This document shows positions 40,573 to 47,965 of a stretch of DNA of 64,000 nucleotides, piece by piece (within the stretch, counting starts at the first letter, position 1; every line of letters starts with the position of its first letter). The notes under the pieces were generated by a model, which was not told the DNA's origin, ran no database searches, and saw only the letters and a list, made by a program, of their open reading frames with translations. The translations under genes were made by a program, and so were the position numbers. The stretch comes from G963708235 sp963708235 (GTDB taxonomy: Bacteria; Actinomycetota; Acidimicrobiia; Spongiisociales; UBA5794). The stretch is from contig OY970200.1 in assembly GCA_963708235.1 (NCBI GenBank), forward strand, positions 682,001 through 746,000, read 5' to 3'.

Positions 40573-41648
40573 CTGATACGCACCCGTGGGTCGAGATAGC
40601 CGTAGGAAACATCGACGACGAGGTTGACGATGACGTACGTCGCCGCGATCACCAGCGTGAATCCCTGGATGATGGGGAAGTCGCGTGACTGGATGGCGTC
40701 GAAGAGTGCGGTGCCGATGCCCGCAAGACCGAACACGGTCTCGGTGAGCACCGCACCGCCGAGCAGTGCTCCGAGCTGGAGACCGATGATGGTCACCACC
40801 GGGAGCATGGCGTTGCGCAGCGCATGCTTGGAGATGACCCGACGCTCGCTGGCGCCTTTGGCGCGGGCGGTGCGGATGTAGTCACGCTGCACGACGTCGA
40901 GGAGCGAGGAGCGGGTCATGCGGGCGATGATCGACATCGGGATGGTCGCCAGGGTGATGGCGGGGAGGATCAGGTGACGGACCGAATCCCACCACACCTC
41001 CCACTGGGCGCTGATGAAGGCGTTGGTGGTCACCATGTTGGTGACGAACGTCTCGATGGTGGCGATGAACCCGTTCTGCGACTTCTCGAGTCCCCACACC
41101 TCGTAGAAGGGGATCGGGCGAACCCCGGCCGACAGCCGGCCGCTCGGGGGCAGGTTGAAGATGGTGTCGCGAAGCACAAAAGCAAACAGGTAGGCCAGGA
41201 GAAGTCCCAGCCAGAAGATCGGCATGGAGACCCCGACGTTGGCGACGGTCATGGCGCTGACGTCGACGACCGAGTTGTGACGTCGTGCGGCGAGGATCCC
41301 CAAGGGCACCCCGACGATGATGGCGAGAGAGAGGGCGGCAACGGTCAGCTCGAGCGTGACCGGGAGCCGCTCGATGAGGATATCGCTCACCGGGCGGGAG
41401 AAACGGATGGAGTCGCCGAAGTCGCCGGAGATGGCGTTCCCGGCGTAGATGCCGAGTTGGACCGGGACGGAACGGTCGAGACCGTTGGCCTCGTTGAAGC
41501 GTTCGCAGGCCTCGGCGGTGGCGCGTTCGCCGAGAAGGGCGGTGCACGGCTCCCCGGGGAGGAACCGGATGAGAAGGAAGACCACCACGAGCACCCCGAT
41601 CAGCACGGGGAGGGCGACCAACAGGCGACGGACGATGTAACCGATCAC
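40569..41648 (-). CDS. Peptide ABC transporter permease (OppB/DppB-like)
   Basis: Permease of 359 residues. N-terminal YIVRRLLVALPVLIGVLVVV helix, then LPGEPC region, and the EAA-type loop DYIRTARAKGASERRVISKH. It is about 30 residues longer than DppB owing to a periplasmic loop around residues 165-200 (FNLPPSGRLSAGVRPIPFYE). It starts 120 bases after the binding-protein gene, past a strong hairpin. Confidence 0.94.
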   Translation of the reverse strand: MIGYIVRRLLVALPVLIGVLVVVFLLIRFLPGEPCTALLGERATAEACERFNEANGLDRSVPVQLGIYAGNAISGDFGDSIRFSRPVSDILIERLPVTLELTVAALSLAIIVGVPLGILAARRHNSVVDVSAMTVANVGVSMPIFWLGLLLAYLFAFVLRDTIFNLPPSGRLSAGVRPIPFYEVWGLEKSQNGFIATIETFVTNMVTTNAFISAQWEVWWDSVRHLILPAITLATIPMSIIARMTRSSLLDVVQRDYIRTARAKGASERRVISKHALRNAMLPVVTIIGLQLGALLGGAVLTETVFGLAGIGTALFDAIQSRDFPIIQGFTLVIAATYVIVNLVVDVSYGYLDPRVRIR

Positions 41649-41721
41649 GGGCGCAGGATCATAGGTGCCGGCGGGTGGGGGTGATAGTTCATTTGGTGGA
41701 AGATATTGGTGCCGAGGTTGC

Positions 41722-41755
41722 GAAGGGGGCGGTCGCCGAGGCGACCGCCCCCTTC
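41722..41755 (-). terminator. Strong stem-loop between binding-protein and permease genes (attenuator)
   Basis: GAAGGGGGCGGTCGC (41722-41736) pairs fully with GCGACCGCCCCCTTC (41741-41755) over CGAG, the strongest hairpin in the window. Located directly after the binding-protein stop, it likely stabilises that message and lowers expression of the permease and ATPase genes. Confidence 0.7.
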
Positions 41756-41768
41756 GTCTCAGTCAATG

Positions 41769-43490
41769 TCAACCGGCGTTGATCAGACCGCCCCACAGGT
41801 AGGAGAAGTACTCGAAAGTACCGGTATTCCCTGTGTGTAGCGGGTTGGATGCGTCGATACCGGCACCCCACGATGCAACCACATCGTTGGAGTCGAAGGC
41901 GGAACCGTCATGGAACGTCACACCCTGGCGAAGGGCGCAGGTCCAGACGGTGCCATCGTCGTTCGGGGCGCACTCTTCGGCGAGCTTCGGGATCACAGAT
42001 CCGTCGAGGTCGTAGCCGTAGAGCGATTCGAGCACCTGCTCGCAGGCGGACAGCGTCTCACCGTCGGTCTCGTCGGCGCAGTACAGCGAGATGGGCTCGG
42101 CGTTCTGGACGAACACCATGGTGTCGCCCTCCGGCTGCATCTTGGAGAACTGCGGGGCTCCGACCGGCGGAACCACGGCACCGCCCACCGAGGTGAGCGC
42201 CACATCGGCGGCAGCACCGTGGATCATCGGGATCATCGGGACCAGCTCACGGATGGCGTTGTTCGCCTCTTCGTAGATGGGCTGCGCCGCGGCCGGGTCG
42301 ACCTCGGAGGCGCCGGCTGCCAGCGGAGCGGTGATCTCCTCGTAGGGCTCACCGAACTGGATGTTCTCACCACCGAAGTGGAAGTCCAGGAAGTTGGTGA
42401 CGTGCGGGTAGTCCGCACCCCAGCCGAGGAGGTGGAGGCCGTCGTGGTTGCCGGCGGCGTTCTCCTCGAGGAAGGCTCCGGACTCCTGGACCTCGATGGT
42501 CGCAGTGATGCCGAGGTTCTCCGCAAGCTGCGTCTGGATCTCCTGGGCCACCACCTGCGGCTCGGGCAGGTAGACGCGGAACACGTCACGCAGGTAGATG
42601 GTGGTCTCGAATCCGTCGCCAAGACCGGCTTCCTCGAGAAGCGCCTGGGCCGCCTCGAGATCGAAGTCCCAGAACGGCTCGCCCTCACAGGCGTTCTCGA
42701 TGCTGCACGGCGTGAAGAAGTCGGCAACCTCGGACCCGGTCGGGTAGAAGGTGTCGACGATCTGCTGCCGGTCGATACCCATGGCGATTGCCTGACGGAC
42801 CCGCACGTCGTCGAACGGCGGGAAGTTGTTGTTGAAACCGACATAGAAGATGTTCGGGTTCAGGTCAGGCAGGAGCTGCAGGTTGGCATCGGACTCGACC
42901 GTGGCGTAGTCGCTCGCCGCCAGGTTGGTAGCGAAGTCGGCGTTGCCGGACTGGAGTTCGAGGATCCGAGAGGTGCTCTCTGCGGCCCAGCGGAACACCA
43001 GGGTGGAGAACGACGGCGCCTCGCCCCAGTAGTCGGCGTTGGCCGCGAAGACGATCTCAGAACCGCGTGCCCAGTTGTCGAGGGCCCACGGACCGGTGCC
43101 GATCGGGTTCTCCAGCGGTGATCCGCCGGTCGCCTCGAGGTGCTCTTTCGGCTGGATCGCAAACGGGATGAATGCGAGCTTGGAAAGGAACGCCGGGTCG
43201 GCGGAACACAGCGTGAACACGACCTCGTGCTCGGCGGTGGCCTCGATCGAGGAGATCTTGTTCCCGTCACAACCGGATGCGGTCACCGAATCACCGGCGA
43301 ACGTTTCGTCCATCGGTGCTTCGGTGGTCTCGGTCGTGTCGTCAGGTTCGGTCGTCTCTACCGGTGCGGTGGTAGTGGTGTCGCCGTCGGTCTCACCGGA
43401 TGTGGTGGTTGTTGCGTCGTCGCTTCCCCCACAGGCGGATGCAACGAGGGCGAACAACGTCAGCAGTGCTAGCCAGCGAAGTCGTCTCAT
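41769..43490 (-). CDS. Peptide-binding lipoprotein (SBP family 5), circularly permuted
   Basis: Extracellular receptor of the peptide importer, 573 residues. Lipobox LVASAC (Cys20) and a Thr/Glu-rich linker to about residue 65 precede the fold. The domain begins with what is normally the middle of DppA/OppA (EHEVVFTLCSADPAFLSKL, NPIGTGPWALDNW, YWGEAPSFSTLVFRW, VRVRQAIAMGIDRQQI, FDLEAAQALLEEAGL) and ends with what is normally the N-terminal lobe: about residues 456-573 contain TMVFVQNAEPISLYCAD, VLESLYGYDLDGSVIPKLAE, LRQGVTFHDGSAFDSNDVV and FEYFSYLWGGLI. The family order is thus rotated, not truncated. Cysteine pairs in both parts may brace it. Start 43490 has GAGGAAGG upstream. Confidence 0.9.
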   Translation of the reverse strand: MRRLRWLALLTLFALVASACGGSDDATTTTSGETDGDTTTTAPVETTEPDDTTETTEAPMDETFAGDSVTASGCDGNKISSIEATAEHEVVFTLCSADPAFLSKLAFIPFAIQPKEHLEATGGSPLENPIGTGPWALDNWARGSEIVFAANADYWGEAPSFSTLVFRWAAESTSRILELQSGNADFATNLAASDYATVESDANLQLLPDLNPNIFYVGFNNNFPPFDDVRVRQAIAMGIDRQQIVDTFYPTGSEVADFFTPCSIENACEGEPFWDFDLEAAQALLEEAGLGDGFETTIYLRDVFRVYLPEPQVVAQEIQTQLAENLGITATIEVQESGAFLEENAAGNHDGLHLLGWGADYPHVTNFLDFHFGGENIQFGEPYEEITAPLAAGASEVDPAAAQPIYEEANNAIRELVPMIPMIHGAAADVALTSVGGAVVPPVGAPQFSKMQPEGDTMVFVQNAEPISLYCADETDGETLSACEQVLESLYGYDLDGSVIPKLAEECAPNDDGTVWTCALRQGVTFHDGSAFDSNDVVASWGAGIDASNPLHTGNTGTFEYFSYLWGGLINAG

Positions 43491-43524
43491 GTATGTGCCT
43501 TCCTCTCCCGTACTCATGTTTGTC

Positions 43525-43544
43525 GTCCGACCGGGGGGTCGGAC
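43525..43544. other. Stem-loop in the 377-base leader of the permuted binding protein
   Basis: GTCCGACC (43525-43532) pairs with GGTCGGAC (43537-43544) over GGGG, 35 bases upstream of the binding-protein start on the minus strand. The rest of 43491-43867 contains no gene, tRNA or known riboswitch that I can support. Confidence 0.5.
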
Positions 43545-43867
43545 GTGGTTGGGCTACCTGGCAGAGTGCGCGGCTCGGAGCGAGTCGCGCAACTCCGCGA
43601 TGGCAAGTTACTCGCCCGGATCGATTCGCGCACCTAGGAGACGGCCTCGTCGGCCCAGGTTGCACGCCTCGGATGTTTCCGGCGTGACCCTCGCCGCACG
43701 TTGGGCACCGGGTGCGGTGCGGCTCACATCGCTGACCGCGCCGGTACCCAGGTCTCGAACTCCCGGGCAACCCGAAGCCCTCGGTTGCGATGACGTGCGT
43801 GGCATCGGGTGATGCGTCGAGCTGCTGCGACCGCCCCGGGGTGCCCGGCGCCGACGGCCGTCGGATC

Positions 43868-44977
43868 TCAGAGACTGTCGTCGAGAAGGACGCGGGCCGC
43901 CCAGCCGACCGGATCGGTGAGTTCGGGCAGCGTCGGGAGATGGTCCGGTTCCGCCCATGCGGTCGCCACGGCTCCATCGCCCCAGCGACGCTCGATCTCG
44001 GTGAAGAGCGCCGCGGCGTCCCGACCGTGGCGACGGTTCAGTTCGATCCCGGCGAGCTGACCGAGGAAATCCTCACCGGAGGTCGGTTCGATACGCCGCC
44101 TCCCGATGGCTTCTTCGATCCGCACCAGGTCCGGGACCACACCGTCGAGGCTGCGATGCACGACGTAGTCGCCATATCCTTCGATGGCGCCGACCAGTGC
44201 CTGGAGCGGGGCGAGGCGCTCGGGGTCGGTCTCGGCGCCGAGCAGCGCTCCGAGACTGTTGGCGCCCCCCAGCATGTCCTCGATCTGGTCCGGCTGATCC
44301 ATGGCGCCGAGGGCATCGGTGAGCCTGCTCGGATCGAACTCGACCCCGGCGTAGTAGTGCTCCATGGCGTCGACGACCCGACCGCGCACCCAGGGCAGGT
44401 TGAGAATGGCGTGGTGGACCACCTCGTGGGCGGCGGCCCACATCCTGACCTGTCTGGCGTCGAGACCGTGTTCGGTGGCAAAGGCCTCGACGTTGGGCAC
44501 CACCAGATAGAGGTCGTCGTGATCGAGAGTGGGGAGGCCGGCGTCGAATTGTCCCAGGACACGATGGGACAGGAGCCCGACCATGGTTCCGGCCTGCATC
44601 CCGAGGACGGCGGGACCCAGCGACGCCATCATGGCGGCGAGAGGATTTCCCGCCATCTGTTCGGGCACCTCGGGTTGAACGTTGAGCTTGCCTGCAAGCG
44701 GTTCGAGGGCGAAACGGAAGCTCTGCTCGTTTTCCTCGGCCCAGGTGGCGGCATCGACCGGCTGGAGGTCGCGTGGTGCCGTGAGGTCGAGATGGGTTGC
44801 CGCCGCCATCCTCAGTTGGGCGGCCAGGGTGAGCTCGCGATACTCCTCGGCCAGGGCGGGCTCGACGGGCATCGGGGTTCCGGCCAGGCTCTTGCGCACC
44901 TCGGCGGCAAGCTTCCAGTTCACCGGCCCCGGTGTCTGGAACAACTCGAAGAGCCGGTCGAAGATGCTGTCGCTCAC
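43868..44977 (-). CDS. Zinc-dependent metalloprotease-like protein (DUF2342 family)
   Basis: A 369-residue actinobacterial protein with the zincin motif HEVVHH (in WAAAHEVVHHAILNLPWVRG) and a downstream Glu-rich helix. MVGLLSHRVLGQFD and LYLVVPNVEAFA are also typical of the DUF2342 family, which is annotated as zinc-dependent metalloprotease. No signal peptide, so it acts in the cytoplasm. AGGAGG lies five bases before GTG 44977 (another GTG at 44980 is too close); a longer upstream reading is not supported. It sits 83 bases after the HtrA-like gene on the same strand. Confidence 0.87.
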   Translation of the reverse strand: MSDSIFDRLFELFQTPGPVNWKLAAEVRKSLAGTPMPVEPALAEEYRELTLAAQLRMAAATHLDLTAPRDLQPVDAATWAEENEQSFRFALEPLAGKLNVQPEVPEQMAGNPLAAMMASLGPAVLGMQAGTMVGLLSHRVLGQFDAGLPTLDHDDLYLVVPNVEAFATEHGLDARQVRMWAAAHEVVHHAILNLPWVRGRVVDAMEHYYAGVEFDPSRLTDALGAMDQPDQIEDMLGGANSLGALLGAETDPERLAPLQALVGAIEGYGDYVVHRSLDGVVPDLVRIEEAIGRRRIEPTSGEDFLGQLAGIELNRRHGRDAAALFTEIERRWGDGAVATAWAEPDHLPTLPELTDPVGWAARVLLDDSL

Positions 44978-45059
44978 CACTGCCTCCTGGCTGTGCTTTT
45001 CATTATCGCGTTGTTTGTTGCCGGCCTGTTCCCTGGCGGTTCGTTCAGTGTCGGGCCGT

Positions 45060-46556
45060 TCATTGTCGGTTTGGGTTCTCTCCGAGCACCACGGTGAGCG
45101 TGACCAGTTCACCATCGCGGACGACGTCCATGGTCACCTCGTCGCCGACGCGGAGCCGGCGCAATGCTGCAATCAGCGTCTCGCGGGTGGTGATCGGCTG
45201 CCCCTCGAACGCGATGATGACGTCGCCGGTGACGACGCCGGCCGTCTCGGCGGCGGTGCCGGCCTGCGGCGCCAACCCGGCTACCAGCGCACCCGAGGGG
45301 ACGCTTGATCCGTCGGCGCCCTCGGTGAACTCGTTCTGGAGTTCCACACCGAGGAAGGCCTGACGCACGGTTCCATCGGTGATGAGTTCCTCGGTGACCC
45401 GCTGCATCAGCTCCACCGGGATGGCGAATCCGATGCCTTCGGCTCCTGCGGTGCTCACGCCGATGGCGGTGGTGATGCCGACGAGACGCCCGTGATCATC
45501 GACCAGGGCACCGCCGCTCGACCCCTGCGTGATCGGAGCGTCGGTCTGCAACATCCCGAACAGGGTGGAGGCGCCGGCTGCCGTCACCTGCCGTTCGAAT
45601 GCCGAGACGACACCGACGGTCAGTGAGGCGCCGCCCTCCAGACCGAGCGGGTTGCCGACGGCGATGGCGACGTCGCCGATGGTGAGGTCGCCGGTGGTTC
45701 CCAACTCGATCGGCAACAGGTCGGTCCCGGTGATCCTGAGCACGGCGAGATCGGTGCTGGTGTCGACGCCCACCACCTCGGCGTCGTAGATGCGGCCATC
45801 GTGGAGCACGACCTTGACCGTCTCGGCATCCTGAACGACATGTTCGTTGGTGACGATCAACCCGTTGGTGTCGAGGATGACCCCGGAGCCGCCACCGATC
45901 GCCCGGAACCCCTGTGCGGTGTCGACACCGATCTCGACCGAGACCACCGAGGGGGTCACCTTGCGTCCAACGGCGGCGGCCGTGCTGTTCCCGCTGTCGG
46001 AGACGATCTCCCGCACTTCGACGAAGGACGCGTCGGTGGGTCGGATCACCGGTGCGGGGCGGTCGAGGGCGCCGCTCACCGACAACATCACAAAGGTCAG
46101 CACCGAGCCGACGACGGCGGCGCCGATCATCGTCCACCAGCTCCGTTGTCTCGATCGCGGGTTGGTGTCGATGTTGGTCATCCGACCGCCGTGCGGGATG
46201 TCTCGCATCGGGGGCCGAACCTGGGCGATCCGGCTGGACGGCGGGAGAGGAGGGCGGCCGCCGGGGAGGTCATGGAGATCCCAGAGCGGGGCGACTCCCT
46301 GGCCGGCGGAACTCGATATCGAGACCGGTGGCCCAGAGACCGGTGGCCCAGAGACCGGTGACCCAGAGACCGGTGACCCAGAGACCGGTGACCCAGAGAC
46401 CGGCGGCGGTGCGGGCTCGGTCGAACCTTCCGGCTGGACGCTCGGTTGGGGTGGGGCAGGGGTCGGGCGTCGTTGTGGCGCCGTGGGGATATCGGCCTCG
46501 TCGGCGAGGCGGCCGTGATCCTCGGTCCTGCCCGTCCCAGCGGTAGATTCGTCCAC
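45060..46556 (-). CDS. HtrA/DegP-like trypsin-PDZ serine protease
   Basis: Membrane-tethered quality-control protease, 498 residues. A long Pro/Ser-rich cytoplasmic N-terminus (about 115 residues, with five PVSGS/PVSGP repeats) is followed by a membrane helix (MIGAAVVGSVLTFVMLSV), the trypsin-like domain with His in VTNEHVV, Asp in STDLAVL and Ser in GSSGGAL, and a C-terminal PDZ domain (GALVAGLAPQAGTAAETAGV, GDVIIAFEGQPI). TATGAT lies six bases before GTG 46556 with no ribosome site, so the mRNA is probably leaderless. Confidence 0.92.
   Translation of the reverse strand: MDESTAGTGRTEDHGRLADEADIPTAPQRRPTPAPPQPSVQPEGSTEPAPPPVSGSPVSGSPVSGSPVSGPPVSGPPVSISSSAGQGVAPLWDLHDLPGGRPPLPPSSRIAQVRPPMRDIPHGGRMTNIDTNPRSRQRSWWTMIGAAVVGSVLTFVMLSVSGALDRPAPVIRPTDASFVEVREIVSDSGNSTAAAVGRKVTPSVVSVEIGVDTAQGFRAIGGGSGVILDTNGLIVTNEHVVQDAETVKVVLHDGRIYDAEVVGVDTSTDLAVLRITGTDLLPIELGTTGDLTIGDVAIAVGNPLGLEGGASLTVGVVSAFERQVTAAGASTLFGMLQTDAPITQGSSGGALVDDHGRLVGITTAIGVSTAGAEGIGFAIPVELMQRVTEELITDGTVRQAFLGVELQNEFTEGADGSSVPSGALVAGLAPQAGTAAETAGVVTGDVIIAFEGQPITTRETLIAALRRLRVGDEVTMDVVRDGELVTLTVVLGENPNRQ
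46321..46404. repeat. 15-bp in-frame tandem repeat in the HtrA-like gene
   Basis: Five and a half units of GAGACCGGTGRCCCA run from 46321 to 46404 and encode the PVSGS/PVSGP repeats on the minus strand. Near-identical units suggest recent copy-number change. Confidence 0.85.
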
Positions 46557-46568
46557 ATGGAGATCATA
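46544..46568. promoter_or_regulatory. Overlapping divergent promoters of the HtrA-like gene and moaE
   Basis: TAGATT (46544-46549, plus strand) and TATGAT (minus strand, 46568-46563) are placed so that each gene's -10 overlaps the other gene's start codon. Start codons are only 11 bases apart (46556 and 46568). Confidence 0.5.
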
Positions 46569-47026
46569 TGGCGCCGACGCAGGTAACCGGACCCGATCGG
46601 GATCTCGTCGCGGTTTCACCAGGTCCGATCGACCCGAGTGTGGTGCTCGACCACGTGACCGACCCGTCGTGTGGGGCGGTGGTGCTGTTTCTGGGCACCG
46701 TGCGGGACCACTCGGCGGGGGTCACCGGTGTCACCCACCTCGAGTACGAGGCGTACGGCGGAGTGGTGGAGGACAAGATCGCCGAGGTCGTGGCCGAGGC
46801 CCGTGCGCAGTGGTCGGTGGCCCGCCTCGCCGCCGTCCACCGGGTGGGCGAGGTTGCCGTCGGCGAGATCAGCGTGGCGGTCGCCGCATCTTCCCCGCAT
46901 CGCGGCGACGCCTTCGAAGCCGGGCGCTACCTGATCGATCAACTCAAGTCCCGCGCCCCCATCTGGAAGAAGGAGCACTGGCCCGGCGGCGCCGAGTGGG
47001 TCCGCGAGGACCTGAGACACCAATAG
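46568..47026 (+). CDS. moaE: Molybdopterin synthase catalytic subunit
   Basis: Large subunit of molybdopterin synthase, which with thiocarboxylated MoaD adds the dithiolene sulfurs to precursor Z. Seen are GAVVLFLGTVRDHSAG, EYEAYGGVVEDKI, VAAVHRVGEVAVGE-type strand (AAVHRVGEVAVGEISVAVA) and the catalytic lysine region RAPIWKKEHWPGGAEWV. At 152 residues it has normal length. GGAG lies five bases before the ATG; an ATG at 46557 opens only nine codons. No other moa gene is nearby. Confidence 0.95.
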   Translation: MAPTQVTGPDRDLVAVSPGPIDPSVVLDHVTDPSCGAVVLFLGTVRDHSAGVTGVTHLEYEAYGGVVEDKIAEVVAEARAQWSVARLAAVHRVGEVAVGEISVAVAASSPHRGDAFEAGRYLIDQLKSRAPIWKKEHWPGGAEWVREDLRHQ

Positions 47027-47086
47027 CGTCCGTTCGGGCGACGTCCTTCTCTCTATCCCCTGCCCCTTCCGGGTGGCGATACGCCG

Positions 47087-47124
47087 GCGGAGGTCACGCC
47101 GGAGAGACCGGGCGTGACCTCCGC
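47087..47124. terminator. Bidirectional stem-loop terminator
   Basis: GCGGAGGTCACGCC (47087-47100) pairs fully with GGCGTGACCTCCGC (47111-47124), loop of ten bases. It lies between the convergent ends of moaE (47026) and the secreted-protein gene (47131) and can serve both. Confidence 0.75.
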
Positions 47125-47130
47125 GGTGGT

Positions 47131-47631
47131 TCACCCCGCCGGGCAGGGGCGGACCCTCGGGTTGTAGTCCTCGAACATGCCGGAGGGATTCGGCTTCCAG
47201 ATCCAGGCGTGGAGCACCCACACGTCGAGCGCGGTGTTGAGGTGGAAGTGACGACCGAAGAGCATCGGCACATCGGCGGCGACCTCGGGCGTGTTCGGGA
47301 CGATGTACTCGACGGCCACCAGTTGGAGGGACCCGTCCTTGCGGACCTGATACACCATCGCCTCGGGATGGGTGGCCTCGACCACGTCGTCGAGTGCCTC
47401 CAGGTCGACATAGTGTTGACCCATTCCGCCCGCCTCGGAGTCGAAGCAGGCGAGGAACTCGACATACCCCGCTGCCTCGGCAGCGGCGACGTCGTGGAAG
47501 GCAGCGGTTGCGTGACGTACCGGGCGCAACTGGTCCCGCACATCGATCCCGTCCGGCGCGGCGATGGCGACGGGCGCCGCCACGATCAGCACCAGTGCCG
47601 CCACCAGTGCGGTCAGCGGGAGTCGCCTCAT
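47131..47631 (-). CDS. Small secreted protein of unknown function
   Basis: A 166-residue exported protein: signal peptide (LTALVAALVLIVAAPVAIAA), then a conserved-looking domain with LACFDSEAGGMGQHYVD, EAMVYQVRKDGSLQLVAVEY, FGRHFHLN and a Trp-rich end WVLHAWIWKPNPSGMF followed by YNPRVRPC. Repeated His residues (GQHY, GRHFH, LHAW) hint at metal or haem binding. It overlaps the DUF4242 gene by ATGA, so the two are cotranscribed. Confidence 0.78.
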   Translation of the reverse strand: MRRLPLTALVAALVLIVAAPVAIAAPDGIDVRDQLRPVRHATAAFHDVAAAEAAGYVEFLACFDSEAGGMGQHYVDLEALDDVVEATHPEAMVYQVRKDGSLQLVAVEYIVPNTPEVAADVPMLFGRHFHLNTALDVWVLHAWIWKPNPSGMFEDYNPRVRPCPAG

Positions 47632-47912
47632 GATGTGCTCGCCGTGTAGAAGTACGGATCGAGGACGGCCACTTCGGTGATGGCTTCGACCGGCAGCGCG
47701 TTGTCGGTGGCCGCACGCCGGATCGCCTCGGGGGTGGGGCCGTCGTAGATGCAGAACGACTTGCTGCGATCGTCGCTCACGTACGAATGCACCCACGTGA
47801 CGCTCTCGTCGGAGTTCCGTTCGATCACCTGGCGGACGACCTCCCTGCCGGTGGCATCCTGAGGGATCTGCAGGCCCTCGGGGAATGTTCGTTCGATCAC
47901 ATAGCGTGGCAT
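47628..47912 (-). CDS. DUF4242 (SCO4226-like nickel-binding) protein
   Basis: A 94-residue ferredoxin-like-fold protein: MPRYVIERTFPEGLQIP, VTWVHSYVSDDRSKSFCIYD and GPTPEAIRRAA are the family signatures. A Streptomyces relative binds nickel. AGGAGG precedes the ATG at 47912. It lies between the LuxR regulator gene (53 bases upstream) and the secreted-protein gene. Confidence 0.88.
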   Translation of the reverse strand: MPRYVIERTFPEGLQIPQDATGREVVRQVIERNSDESVTWVHSYVSDDRSKSFCIYDGPTPEAIRRAATDNALPVEAITEVAVLDPYFYTASTS

Positions 47913-47965
47913 TTTTCGTTTCCTCCTCGCGCACCGGTGTCTCCGGTGGTGAGCAGGAACGTATG

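Noticed and set aside
43740..43780. T-arm-like GTTCGAGA on the minus strand
   Set aside because: Loop length and flanking stems do not allow a cloverleaf and no acceptor stem is found.
46321..46404. CRISPR-like direct repeats
   Set aside because: Units are contiguous 15-bp tandem copies with no unique spacers and they encode a Pro/Ser repeat in the HtrA-like protein.
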